A stretch of 64,000 bases of DNA from positions 2,046,001 through 2,110,000 of the forward strand of contig NC_057316.1 in NCBI RefSeq assembly GCF_000687475.1. The letters run 5' to 3'. Position numbers and translations under genes: made by a program. Origin of the DNA: Ustilaginoidea virens. Lineage: Eukaryota; Ascomycota; Sordariomycetes; Hypocreales; Clavicipitaceae. The first letter of the stretch is position 1; each line of letters starts with the position of its first letter. The notes beneath the pieces were generated by a model. The model was not told the DNA's origin. It did no database searches and saw nothing but the letters and a program-made list of their open reading frames with translations. Shown in pieces: positions 53,958 through 64,000 of this stretch.

Positions 53958-56156
53958 ATGACTGCCGCCACCATGGCCAACCGCGATCCCACCACCCTCT
54001 CCAACTACTCCGCCTGGCGCACCCGGCACACCGCCGTCGACTTCAAGCTCGACTTTGAGCACAAGTTCCTCGAGGGCACCGCCACCCTCGAGCTCGAGAG
54101 CCAGACCGACGCCCAGAGCGCCGAGGTCGTCCTCGACACCCGCCACGTCGACATCCGCGGCGTCCGCGTCGACTCTGCCGAGTGCGCCTGGGAGCTGCGG
54201 CCTCACAGCGACCCCTTCGGCGCGCCTCTCCACGTCGCTGTCCCCGAGGGCGCCGCCAAGGGCCGCGTCGTCCGCGTGTCCGTCCGGCTGCGCACCACGC
54301 CCAAGTGCACCGCGCTGCAGTGGCTGACGCCCGCCCAGACGTCCAACAAGAAGCACCCCTACGTGTTTTCGCAGTGCCAGGCCATCAACGCCCGCTCCAT
54401 CTTCCCTTGCCAGGACACCCCGGACGTCAAGTCGACCTTTTCCTTCAAGCTCACCTCGCGCCTGCCCGTCGTGGCCAGCGGCGTTCCCGTCGGGGACCAC
54501 ACCCCCGCCGTGGGCGCCGAGAAGCTCTACGAGTTTGAGCAAAAGGTCCCCATCCCGTCTTACCTGTTCGCCCTTGCGTCCGGCGACTTTGCTTCGGCCA
54601 GGATTGGCTCGAGGAGCGTTGTCGTCACCGGGCCCAATGAGCTGGAGGGCTGCAAATGGGAGCTGGAGCGCGACATGGACAAGTTTATGCATGTTGCCGA
54701 GAAGCTCGTCTTTCCCTACAAGTGGGGCGAGTACAACGTTCTTGTGCTTCCCCCTAGTTTCCCCTACGGAGGTGAGTCTTCGCATTCTGGACATGGCGTG
54801 ACTGTTCACACAGGGGGACAATAGATTGGTTGGCTCACCCTCCAGACGAACGGCAGGCATGGAGAATCCCATCTACACCTTTGCCACGCCCACCATTATA
54901 AGCGGCGACCGCCAGAACGTGGATGTCATTGCCCACGAGCTGAGCCACAGCTGGAGCGGCAATCTCGTCTCCAATGCGAGCTGGGAGCATTTGTAAGATG
55001 AAAACACAACCCCCCCTCCCTTCCGTTCTGGGTTCCGTGGAACTTTTGTACCAACTCACGCAATACGAAAACTAGCTGGCTGAACGAAGGTTGGACTGTG
55101 TATCTGGAGAGGAGGATCCAGGCCGAGATCCATGGAGCGGCCGAGTTTGACTTTTCCTCCATCCTCGGCTGGAAGTCCCTTGGTTCGTCAACGAAAAAGA
55201 AGAAGCCCACACCCCCATACGCACAAGCATCAACAACCAATTCACTGACTCGCTGTAGAGGACGCTGTCGCGTTATTCGGAAAGGACCACGAGTACACCA
55301 AGCTCATCATTAGCCACAGGAACGTCGACCCCGAGGATGTTTACAGCTCGGTTGCCTACGAAAAGGGCTTTCACTTCCTGTATTACCTTGACAGGTTGGT
55401 TGGCCGCGAGGCATTCGACAAGTTCATCCCTCACTATTTCGCCAAGTGGTCCGGCAAATCACTCGACTCTTTCGAGTTTAGAGACACGTTTATGAGCTTT
55501 TTCAACGGCCTGGGCGACGATGCCATCAAGCAAAAAATCGCCACCATTGACTGGCAGGATCGTCTCTACGCACCCGGACTGCCTCCCAAGCCTGATTTTG
55601 ATACCAGCATGGTGACTGCTTGCTACGATCTAGCGTCAAAGTGGCATGATGCTGTACGTCAAGACCTTTTATGTTCTTCTCTTGTCGAATCTGTGTCCAG
55701 ATTTCTTCGGGTTTCAACGCGCCTGTCACACACGGAGTCCTGACAAAAAAAAACCAAAAACCGCAGACATATGAACCCGCGCCAAAGGACGTCGAGGCCT
55801 TCACCGCCAACCAGAAAATCGTCTTCCTCGACAAGGTGCAAGAATCGGCTTCTCTATCGGCCAGTCGCGCCCAGCTCCTCGGAAAAGTATACGATTTCGT
55901 CTCCTCGAAAAACGTGGAGGTCAAATCCTCGTACTACCGCGTGGCGCTGGATGCCAAAGACGTCAGCTGCGTCTACGGCGTTGCCGAGCTTCTCGGTTCC
56001 GTAGGCCGCATGAAGTTTGTGCGTCCTCTGTTCCGCGGCCTGAACAAGGTGAACCGCGAGCTGGCATTGGAAACGTTTGCCAAGAACAAGGACTTTTACC
56101 ACCCTATCTGCAGGGGAATGGTTGAGAAGGACTTGGGAATTCAAGGTGCAGCGTAA
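53958..56156 (+). CDS. Leukotriene A4 hydrolase-type aminopeptidase (LAP2-like, M1 family)
   Basis: Five exons: 53958-54771, 54857-54992, 55076-55182, 55259-55653 and 55767-56156, 613 aa, the usual length. Start context is cgccaccATG; an in-frame ATG at 53847 would add 37 basic residues, possibly targeting. Domains are an N-terminal beta saddle ([21 protein letters not shown]), the exopeptidase motif PYGGMENP at about 269-276, the zinc motif HELSH at 298-302 with Glu321 in [25 protein letters not shown], and a C-terminal helical domain ending [24 protein letters not shown] and HELSH lie close to introns that were placed by phase. Fungal homologues are cytosolic aminopeptidases with epoxide hydrolase activity. 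Donor 3 (GTTCGT) is unusual. Confidence 0.95.
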
Positions 56157-56169
56157 TCGGGCCCAAGAT

Positions 56170-56171
<2 letters not shown>

Positions 56172-56210
<39 letters not shown>
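56172..56210. repeat. Poly-A run (about 39 nt) after the aminopeptidase gene
   Basis: Read directly, 16 bases after the stop codon, in the 3' UTR. Confidence 0.95.
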
Positions 56211-56216
<6 letters not shown>

Positions 56217-56406
56217 GCAGACAAACGAGTTTGCACATGCAGTTTGGGTGAGAAAGTCAAAAGTCGTATCGAATGGGAATAAGAAATGTTCAAAAATTTG
56301 GATAAATGGGAAACCATCACCAACTCGACAAGAAGCCGTAAAACGATGAAGAACACGAGTGCATCCATAAGAAGCCTTCGGTGTCATTGATCGATGTAGA
56401 CTCATG

Positions 56407-56837
56407 TTATTCCAGCCACTGCGAGCCACGCATGGCTTCAGGCCAATTCCCCCCCTCGGCTCTTTCAAACCTCTGCACAGCCAAGATATCCTTGACGCCG
56501 AAATTGCCGTACAAGTGCGGGAAGCCACCTTCCCATCTGACAGTGTCGCTGAACCTGGCCAGCTCAAACTTGAACACCCACAGGCTCGAGGCGTTTTTGA
56601 AGAATCTATCGCACGTGAGGGGTATCTAACCGAGTTTAGCCATGTCGTGCCAAACGACATATTGAGCCGCTGCTTATTATTAAAGATGGTAGTTTTTCTG
56701 ACCTGTTCACCTGTGCTCAAGTGCACAAAGCCATCCTTCTGGTCGAGCTCGGAAAGGGGAAACTGCTCGGGCATCGTGTCCGGCGGCGGCGAGGGGACGA
56801 TTTTGTAGACATATCGATGGGGTGAGCTGGCCGACAT
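56407..56837 (-). CDS. DUF952-family protein
   Basis: Two exons: 56837-56703 and 56625-56407, 117 aa, phase 0. The intron is 77 nt (GTCAGA...GGTTAG). DUF952 blocks are YVYKIVPSPPP, FPLSELDQKDGFVHLSTGEQ, then IPLTCDRFFKNASSLWVFKFEL and WEGGFPHLYGNFGVKDILAVQRFER. These small proteins are widespread in bacteria and fungi. The fold is related to the ADP-ribosyltransferase-like group by structure prediction, but no activity is known. The gene lies tail to tail with the aminopeptidase gene and head to head with TEN1, about 200 bases apart. Confidence 0.9.
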
Positions 56838-57043
56838 TTCGCGCGGAGGAGCGGACTGTTGATGGCGCAAAGTTGCCAGTGGAAAGCTTTATCTATGCGG
56901 GGACCAAGGACTTGCGTTAACTTGGACACTTGGATAAATGCCATTGATGTCACCTTTGTTGCGCGACCCACTACCAGACGCCTTCTCTCTTCTTCCATGG
57001 CGGGAAACCAGGAAAGCGGCAGGCCAGAACGCAGAGGTTCATC

Positions 57044-57501
57044 ATGTCTCGCGGGCCGCTGCCCTCCAAGCTCTGCCTCCTGTCTTCCCTGGCAGACCAC
57101 AAGCCCGGCGACAAGGTCAGATTCCTAGGATGGTACGGCCGTTTCCCCTCCCCAGCTCGGAAAGCACCTGACTTCGGGGGAAAGGATACTAACGCCGCGA
57201 AAGCGTCACGTCGTACGACGTCAACACGGCTTCCCTGGTTCTCGGCCACCCGTACCCCCGGGGCACCGACGTCCTGGTCGCCGTGAGCGCGAGGCTCGTC
57301 CTCGAGACGATGCAGCCTGAAGCCACACGCGTGGGAGAGTGGGTCAACGTGTTGGGCTATGTGCAGGATGCGTCTGCGATGGACGCACCACCACCCGCTG
57401 GAGTGTGCGCGTTTGTGGAAGCTCTGATGGTTTGGCCCACTGGGCCTTTGGATGTCCGGCAGTACGAGAAGACGGCGGAGGACGCACGTCTGCGGAGCTG
57501 A
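57044..57501 (+). CDS. TEN1: Telomere-capping CST complex subunit TEN1
   Basis: Two exons: 57044-57132 and 57204-57501, 128 aa. The 71-nt phase-2 intron has GTACGG with a ctaac branch site and a GAAAG acceptor. The start reads MSRGPLPSKLCLLSSLADHKPGDKVRFLGC (junction Cys) followed by VTSYDVNTASLVLGHPYP, TDVLVAVSARLVLETMQP, VGEWVNVLGYVQD and ALMVWPTGPLDVRQYE. This is the OB-fold layout of fungal Ten1, which pairs with Stn1 at telomeres to protect ends and bring in DNA polymerase alpha. STN1 and CTC1 are not in the window. The call rests on the VRFLGCVTSY, GEWVNVLGY and GPLDVRQYE motifs. Confidence 0.85.
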
Positions 57502-58768
57502 TTGGGGGACAATGGGGCGCGCAGAGCAGATGCACTTGCAGATGTAGGAATCTTATCCTGCAAAGGCGTACTTTTTTCCATTTTCTTTTCTTTTCCCCCT
57601 TTTTTTCTTGCCGGGGGGGGTGAAGGAATTCGCACTTTGTATTGATGACGGCTGCCGTGCCCCACCTGCCGGCTCCGACAGCTGTTGAGTACATATGTTC
57701 ATTATATTACGGAGTGGCGGCTTGATTTCTAGGTCATCCTCATCGTTGTTCTTCTAGGTCGCTACTCTATAGACTGCAATATCTGCATTCTTTCTCCTGG
57801 ATCAAGTGCTCGTCGAATCGAAATGTGTGCCGTCCGCGTCAGCCCAGTTTTGCAAAGTGTCGACAACTACGGAGGGCCCTCTTCAGGGGAGTGGCACGAG
57901 GGCTCCAGACTTGAGCCAGAGGCGCTGGGTCGTTATTTCCGCATGGTGAAGCCGGCGTCGGCCCATACATAACATGTGGCCCCGTCCTTCAGCACCAGGT
58001 CAACCACCTAGGTACCTACATGTCAACAGGTAGGAGGTAGGTATGTACATGTACCTAGAGGTCAGCCCTCCCTAAGGTAGCCAGAAGGTTCATGTCTGGT
58101 CGGCTCCACTAACAGCCCAGCGCTAGGGGCATCCACCCGCCCAGCGCGACCGCGCCTCTCTCAACATCCAAGCTTGCACGCCTGCCCGTCCAGCAGAAAC
58201 ATTGAACCCTGTTGACAACAGCCCCGGGCGTATTGCGTATTGCGTATTACCCGACCAGACCTCTTCCGAACCACCATATTCCTGTGCCGCCTTCCACGAC
58301 CCTCCGGCCGACCTATTCTCCGCGACATCTTTTTCGTCTCTTTGTACACCTCCTGCTAAGCTGTTGCCTCGTGGCCGGGCTCCCAAAGACGCTTCCCGCG
58401 AGCTCGCAACCCCTGGTTTCTCAATGCTCCGACTGCCCATGTTGGAGAGTTGTCCCTTCATCCCCTGACCACCAAAGGGGCACACACACGCTGCACATAC
58501 ACCCCTTCAAAGCCTCCTTGTGCGCGCCAGGAACCACGGGAGGCAAACCACAGACAGAAGCATGAAACTGACTACTCCACCTGAGAACGACCTTGATAAC
58601 GAGTGACCGCAATTTGTGGGGGGTTAGCAAGGGAAAATTTTCCGCGACAAGTTCTTGACAACGTCACTTTGGGGAGCTTGGCAAAGAACACACGTCCGGG
58701 CGCATTCCGTGTAGCGATACACAATATCCAGGGGACCAATCCAGGTCCCCGCAGATATCGTAGCAGCC
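57502..58768. other. Intergenic region upstream of kinesin-3
   Basis: 1.27 kb that includes T- and G-rich 3' flank of TEN1 near 57570-57625 and an AGGTACCTA/TACATGT cluster at 58008-58058. No gene seen. Confidence 0.5.
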
Positions 58769-61700
58769 ATGGCGCCGGCAGGTGGTGGAAATATCAAGGT
58801 GGTGGTGAGAGTGCGTCCCTTCAATGGCCGAGGTAAGCGTTCCTGGTCTCCCCTGCACACGTCGCATTTGCCGTGGTTTGTCGTTGGTCATGACCGCCCT
58901 CGCCCTCGCCCTCGCCCTCGCCCTCGCCCTCGGTCAAGGTACTAATTATTCCTGCGGTAGAAATCGATCGCGGATCGAAACGCATCGTCGAGATGAAAGG
59001 GAGCCAGACCGTCCTCACCTTCCCCGACGGCCACGGTGGCAAAGGCGCAAAGGACACCGGGGCCAAGACGTTCGCCTTTGACCGGTCGTACTGGTCCTTC
59101 AACAAGGACGATCCCAACTACGCCGGGCAATCGAACCTGTTTGACGATCTAGGAGCGCCGCTCCTAGACAATGCCTTTCAGGGCTACAACAACTGCATCT
59201 TTGCCTATGGTCAGACCGGTTCCGGAAAGTCCTACTCCATGATGGGCTATGGAAAGGACGTCGGCATCATCCCAAACATCTGCCAAGAAATGTTCAAGCG
59301 AATAGATACCATCCAGGAGGACAAGACCACCAAATGCACGGTAGAGGTGTCCTACCTCGAAATCTACAACGAGCGTGTTCGCGACTTGCTCAACCCTTCG
59401 ACCAAGGGCAACTTGAAAGTCCGAGAACATCCGTCAACAGGCCCGTACGTCGAGGATCTCGCAAAGCTTGTTGTTGGCAGCTTTCAGGAAATCGAAAACC
59501 TGATGGACGAGGGCAACAAGGCCAGGACGGTTGCTGCCACCAACATGAATGAAACATCCAGTCGAAGTCACGCTGTCTTCACCCTGATGCTTACCCAGAA
59601 GAGATACGATACCGAGACAAAGATGGAAATGGAAAAGGTAGCCAAAATCAGCCTGGTCGATTTGGCTGGTTCTGAACGAGCAACCTCGACCGGCGCCACT
59701 GGCGCGAGATTGAAGGAAGGCGCTGAAATCAACCGATCCCTGTCCACTCTAGGCCGAGTCATTGCCGCGTTGGCCGACTTGTCGACGGGCAAGAAGAAGA
59801 AGGGCGCAACGACGCAGGTCCCGTATCGAGACAGTGTTCTCACATGGCTGCTGAAGGACTCTCTCGGTGGAAACAGTATGACGGCCATGATAGCAGCCAT
59901 CAGCCCTGCAGACATCAACTATGACGAAACCCTCAGCACCTTGCGGTACGCCGACTCGGCCAAGAGAATCAAGAACCACGCCGTCATCAACGAAGATGCC
60001 AACGCTCGTATGATTAGAGAACTGAAAGAAGAGCTGTCCCTTTTGAGAAGCAAGCTGGGTGGCGGTGCGGCGGCGCCAGGAGGAGCACCTGTTCCCGCAG
60101 AGGAGGTCTATGCTGAGGGAACACCGCTGGAGAAGCAGATAGTGACCATCACTACTGCCGACGGCACAGTCAAGAAAGTGTCCAAGGCAGATATTGCGGA
60201 GCAGCTGAACCAGAGCGAGAAGCTGCTGTCCGACTTGAACCAGACGTGGGAGCAGAAGCTGCAGAAAACCGAGGAGATCCACAAGGAGCGAGAGGCGGCA
60301 CTGGAGGAGCTCGGCATCAGCATTGAAAAGGGCTTCATCGGCCTGAGCACCCCAAAGAAGATGCCTCACTTGGTCAACCTGTCCGACGATCCCCTCCTGG
60401 CCGAGTGTCTAGTGTACAATCTCAAGCCCGGAAGGACGTCTGTGGGCAACCTCGACACAAACGCCGATCACCAGGTCAACATTCGTCTCAATGGAACCCG
60501 AATCCTCCATGATCACTGCAAGTTCGAAAATAATGCCGACGGAACCGTCATGGTTGTGCCCTCTGAAGGAGCTTCCGTCATGGTCAACGGCAAGCGGATA
60601 ACAGAGCCCAAGCAGCTTCATTCCGGTTACCGCGTCATCCTCGGTGACTTCCACATTTTCCGTTTCAATCACCCCTTGGAAGCCAAAGCCGAACGGGCCG
60701 AGGTGGGATCGAGTCTTTTGCGACAGTCCATCACGGCGAGCCAACTCCAAGCCCTTGACCGAACACCGTCCCCTCGTCCCGGCCACGAGAGGTCGATGAG
60801 CAAGGTGTCTGATTTCGGAGACTCAAGACCCGAGTCTCCCGCTTCCTTTTCGCGGAACGGTCGAGATTCGGATTGGTCGCTTGCTCGTCGTGAGGCAGCT
60901 GGCGCTATTCTCGGTACTGATCAGAACTTCACCAGCTTGACGGACGAGGAACTGAATTCTTTATTCGAGGAGGTCCAGAGAGTCAGAGCTGAACGTGTTA
61001 ATGGCAGGGAAGACGGCGAGGATACCGAGTCGGTCACGTCATACCAGCTGCGGGAAAAGTACATGTCTACGGGAACCATTGACAACTTGTCCCTTGACAC
61101 AGCTCTTACCATGCCGTCGACACCGAAGCAGGGAGAGAACGATGAGAGACTAAAAGAGGCGCGGGAGGAGATGCAAAACCAGCTGGAGAGGCAAAAGGAA
61201 GAGTTCCAAGAGAAGCTGAAGAGCGCAGAAGCGGCAAGTGTCGAGGTTGCGGAAATCAAGAAGGAGAAGGCCAAGATGGAGACGGCTCTGCTCGAACTCA
61301 AACACGACATGCAAAAGCAACTGAACCAGCAGCGAAAGCAGTACGAGGAAAGGATCGACATGATGGACCCCCTGAAGCGTCCCAAGGCCAACCCGAAACT
61401 GTCGGAAGAAGAAGTCGGGCTGGCGAAGAAAGTGGTGAAGGCATGGCGGGGCCGACACTTTGTCAAGATGGCCGAAACCGTTCTACAAAGCGCCGCTGTA
61501 TTGAAGGAGGCTCAGATCATGAGTAACGAGCTGGAGGAGAGCGTCGTGTTTCAATTTGCTGTGGTGGACATTGGCCACGCTCTGTGCTCCTCGTACGACA
61601 TGGTTCTCAATGGGCTGACGGGCGAGGGGGAGGACCCTGCTCTGGAGGAGACACCGAAACCTTGCATCGGCGTCCGCGTCATCGACTACAAGAACAACGT

Positions 61701-64000
61701 GGTCCATCTCTGGAGCTTGGAGAAGCTGCATGATCGCGTTCGTCAGATGCGCCAGATGCACCAGTACCTCGACCAGCCAGAGTACGCGCAGCATTTGAGC
61801 CTCGATAACCCGTTCGTCGAGACCTGCATGCCGTCGTATACGCTTGTCGGAGAAGTGGATGTGCCCCTGAGAGCTGTATTCGAGAGCCGCGTGCAAGATT
61901 TTTCGCTCGACGTCCTGTCTCCGTACACGTCCCATGCGATCGGCATCGTGAAGCTGTCGCTGGAACCGTCCCATGCGCGAGCGCCGACAAACACTCTCAA
62001 GTTCAATGTCGTCATGCATGAGCTCATCGGTTTTGCCGAACGGGAGGGAACCGAGGTACATGCGCAGCTCTTCATCCCCAGCGTTTCCGAGGAGGACAGC
62101 GTCACCACGACGCAGATGATCACCGAGTTCGACGAAGGTCCCGTTCGATTCGAGAGCGTGCATAACATGAGCGTATCCCTGTTTGCCTCTCCAGACGTGA
62201 CTATGCGAGCGTCCATCTTTGCAAAGGTCTCGACGATGCACTTGGACAAGCTCCTGAGCTGGGACGATATGAGAGACGCGTGTCCGACGCGCGATGCGGT
62301 CAAGGGCTCGCGCATCAACGAGTCTCAGTTCTTCACCCAAGAGAAGCATGACCTGTTGTCCCGAGTCCAGATTATGGAACTCGACGAGAATGGCGAATAC
62401 CAACCGGTCGAGGTCAGCCAGACGAGCGAGCTTGACACGGGTACCTTTCAGCTGCACCAAGGTCTGCAACGGCGGATCAGCATCAACGTTTCTCATAGCT
62501 CAGGCGACGCTCTGCCGTGGGATGACGTTACCGCCGTGCGGGTGGGCAGAGTTCGACTCGTTGACTCTGCCGGCAAGACTCCTGACATGGGCTCCTGCGA
62601 ACCTGATGTCTCGCTGAAGCTCGCCTCCAGCCCTGTTTACCGCGAGAACCCCAACGGAACGCGAAGCATCACAATCTACGCTCAGTGGGACTCGAGCCTG
62701 CACAACTCGCTCCTGCTGGACAGGGTGACTGCGGATAAGTACCGGGTGCAGATGACGATCCACTGGGAGATTAGCTCGGAAAAGCTGGCGGAGCCGATGA
62801 AGTTTGCCCAAAAGGTGTGCGTGCAGATCCTTTCGCGCGCGTTTGTGCGCCAGACATCCGTGTTTTCATCGCTCTGGCAGCACGTGCGGTTTGTCCGTTC
62901 CTCCACCGGCGTCTTCACCGTGACCATGCGCCCCGCCCCGGTCAAGAGGGTCGGCGACCTGTGGCGGATGAACAGCCAGCACGACTACGTCAAGGGCGAG
63001 GAGGACCTGACGAGGTGGGCGCCGCGCGGCGTCTCTCTTGTCCGTGACTTTATTGTGGCACGCAAGAGGAGGAGACGGGTGGCCGAAATCGGGTCGTTGC
63101 AGACGGCGCTGCACGGGCTGGCGGTGGACATGACGGGCGCCCGGGAAGCCGATGGGGAGGCGGAGCCGGAAGCGGAACCCGTGCCGGATGTGAAGCCAAT
63201 CATTCCCGACGATGACGATGACGTTCTCAACGACACCCCAGACACGTCGCAAGCGCCTTCTGTCGACGACGGATCCGACGGCGAGGGCGAGGCAGAAGAG
63301 GAAGAAGAAGAAAGGACTATCAAGGTGGAAACCCGGGGACAAGCCGCCACGACAGAGGCCGCAGATGAAGGGGGGCCAGGCGCGGATACCGAACAGCAGC
63401 CCGAGTACGATGAGCGTCAGACGGAGCTTCTCGAAAAGTCGCTGAAGCTGTGGCTCAAGTATCCGGACCCGTTGAACAGCATCCTCAGCCCTGCCAACAC
63501 GGCACCTCCGACCAACGGCATCGCGCCAGAGTCGTCTCCCGCTCCCAGCCTAATCACAACCATCATCCGAGTCCCCAAGAACCCCAAGGTTCTCAAGGGA
63601 GGGTACCTGCTCGTCCCCAACAACGATTCGACCCGATGGGTGAAGCGCTTCGTCGAGCTGCGCCGGCCCTATCTGCACATCCACTCGGCAACCGACGGCG
63701 ACGAAGTCGCCCTGGTCAGCTTGCGCAACTCCCGTGTGGACAGCCAACCCGGGGTCCTGGGCCTGCTCCACGGCCCGGACGACTATGACGCGCCGCTGCA
63801 GGCCGGCAGGAGCAGCGGCAACTACGCCCCGGATTTTACTCCCGGCCATCGCCGCACGGCGTCCGGTCGCGTCATTTCTACGGTCTGGACAGGAACGGGA
63901 GCTGGCGCCGCGGGAGGCGCCGGGCAGGGGCTGCAACGTCTCAGCGAGCGCATGCAATCCGCCGTGTTTGCCATTTACGGCACAGACAACACGTGGCTAT
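58769..64000 (+). CDS. Kinesin-3 (Unc104/KIF1A-like), cut by the right edge
   Basis: Exons 58769-58832 and 58961->64000, at least 1,701 aa. The intron (GTAAGC...tactaat...GGTAG) carries a (CTCGCC)n tract. The motor starts GNIKVVVRVRPFNGR, with P-loop GQTGSGKS at about 105-112, switch I NETSSRSHAVF, switch II DLAGSER, a Lys-rich K-loop (TGKKKKGA) typical of kinesin-3, and a neck after SAKRIKNHAVINEDA. A coiled coil and an FHA domain follow (LNLDTNADHQ region with VNIRLNGTRI, SVMVNGKRITEP). Then a Ser-rich stretch, a coiled coil, the KIF1B/DUF3694-like region, and a C-terminal PH domain from about residue 1566 (KGGYLLVPNNDSTRWVKRFVELRRPYLHIH) that runs off the edge. In filamentous fungi this motor carries early endosomes toward hyphal tips. 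Confidence 0.96.
58895..58931. repeat. (CTCGCC)n hexanucleotide repeat in the kinesin intron
   Basis: About six CTCGCC units read directly between the donor and the branch site of the only intron seen in the gene. Confidence 0.95.

Noticed and set aside
61483..62496. 337-codon minus-strand frame inside kinesin-3
   Set aside because: It is antisense to an unbroken conserved kinesin frame.

Overview
The window is nuclear DNA of a filamentous ascomycete, most likely a Sordariomycete of the Hypocreales type. The reasons are short introns with GTRNGY donors, CTAAC-like branch sites and CAG/TAG acceptors, GC-rich coding DNA, fungal GPI-anchored cysteine-rich wall proteins, a DOMON/cytochrome b561 protein, HET and BCS1-like relics, and fungus-type TEN1, MRM1, RLP24 and Uds1-domain genes. 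The species cannot be named from the sequence. No rRNA or tRNA gene was recognised. Exon boundaries below were placed by hand from frame continuity and splice consensus; most multi-exon models close exactly in phase.

Layout. 0-16 kb: a CHD3/Mit1-type chromatin remodeller cut by the left edge (-), a mitochondrial SpoU rRNA methyltransferase (+), two secreted GPI-anchored cysteine-rich proteins (+), a GFA-fold enzyme (-), a DUF1365 membrane protein (-), a decayed BCS1-like AAA ATPase (-), MBF1 (+) and an interrupted conserved fungal ORF (+). 16-39 kb: a dense housekeeping block with epsilon-COP (-), ribosomal protein eL42 (+), a 2H phosphoesterase-like protein (-), ureidoglycolate lyase (-), a DOMON-cytochrome b561 protein (-), a PI-PLC X-domain protein (-), a PXA/PX/nexin-C sorting nexin (-), a PC4/SUB1 coactivator (+), a membrane J-protein (-) and an Uds1-domain protein (-). 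39.3-46.9 kb: a gene-poor block of simple repeats that holds a five-copy, roughly 218-bp tandem array with conserved potential hairpins. 47-49 kb: RLP24 (-) and a conserved small protein (+). 49-53.9 kb: gene-poor, with a HET-domain pseudogene. 54-64 kb: leukotriene-A4-hydrolase-type aminopeptidase (+), DUF952 protein (-), TEN1 telomere protein (+) and a kinesin-3 (+) cut by the right edge.

Most intact genes are unrelated housekeeping functions: chromatin, translation and ribosome assembly (eL42, RLP24, MRM1), transcription coactivation (MBF1, SUB1), trafficking (epsilon-COP, PXA sorting nexin, kinesin-3) and telomere capping (TEN1). There is no obvious metabolic cluster. The accessory signals are the two pseudogenes (BCS1-like and HET), repeat expansions in or beside genes (MRM1, the first GPI protein, the DOMON protein, the PI-PLC protein), and the tandem array at 44.2-45.3 kb. 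That array is the best candidate for something undescribed: its copies share palindromic and hairpin elements, one of which resembles U2 snRNA stem-loop I.
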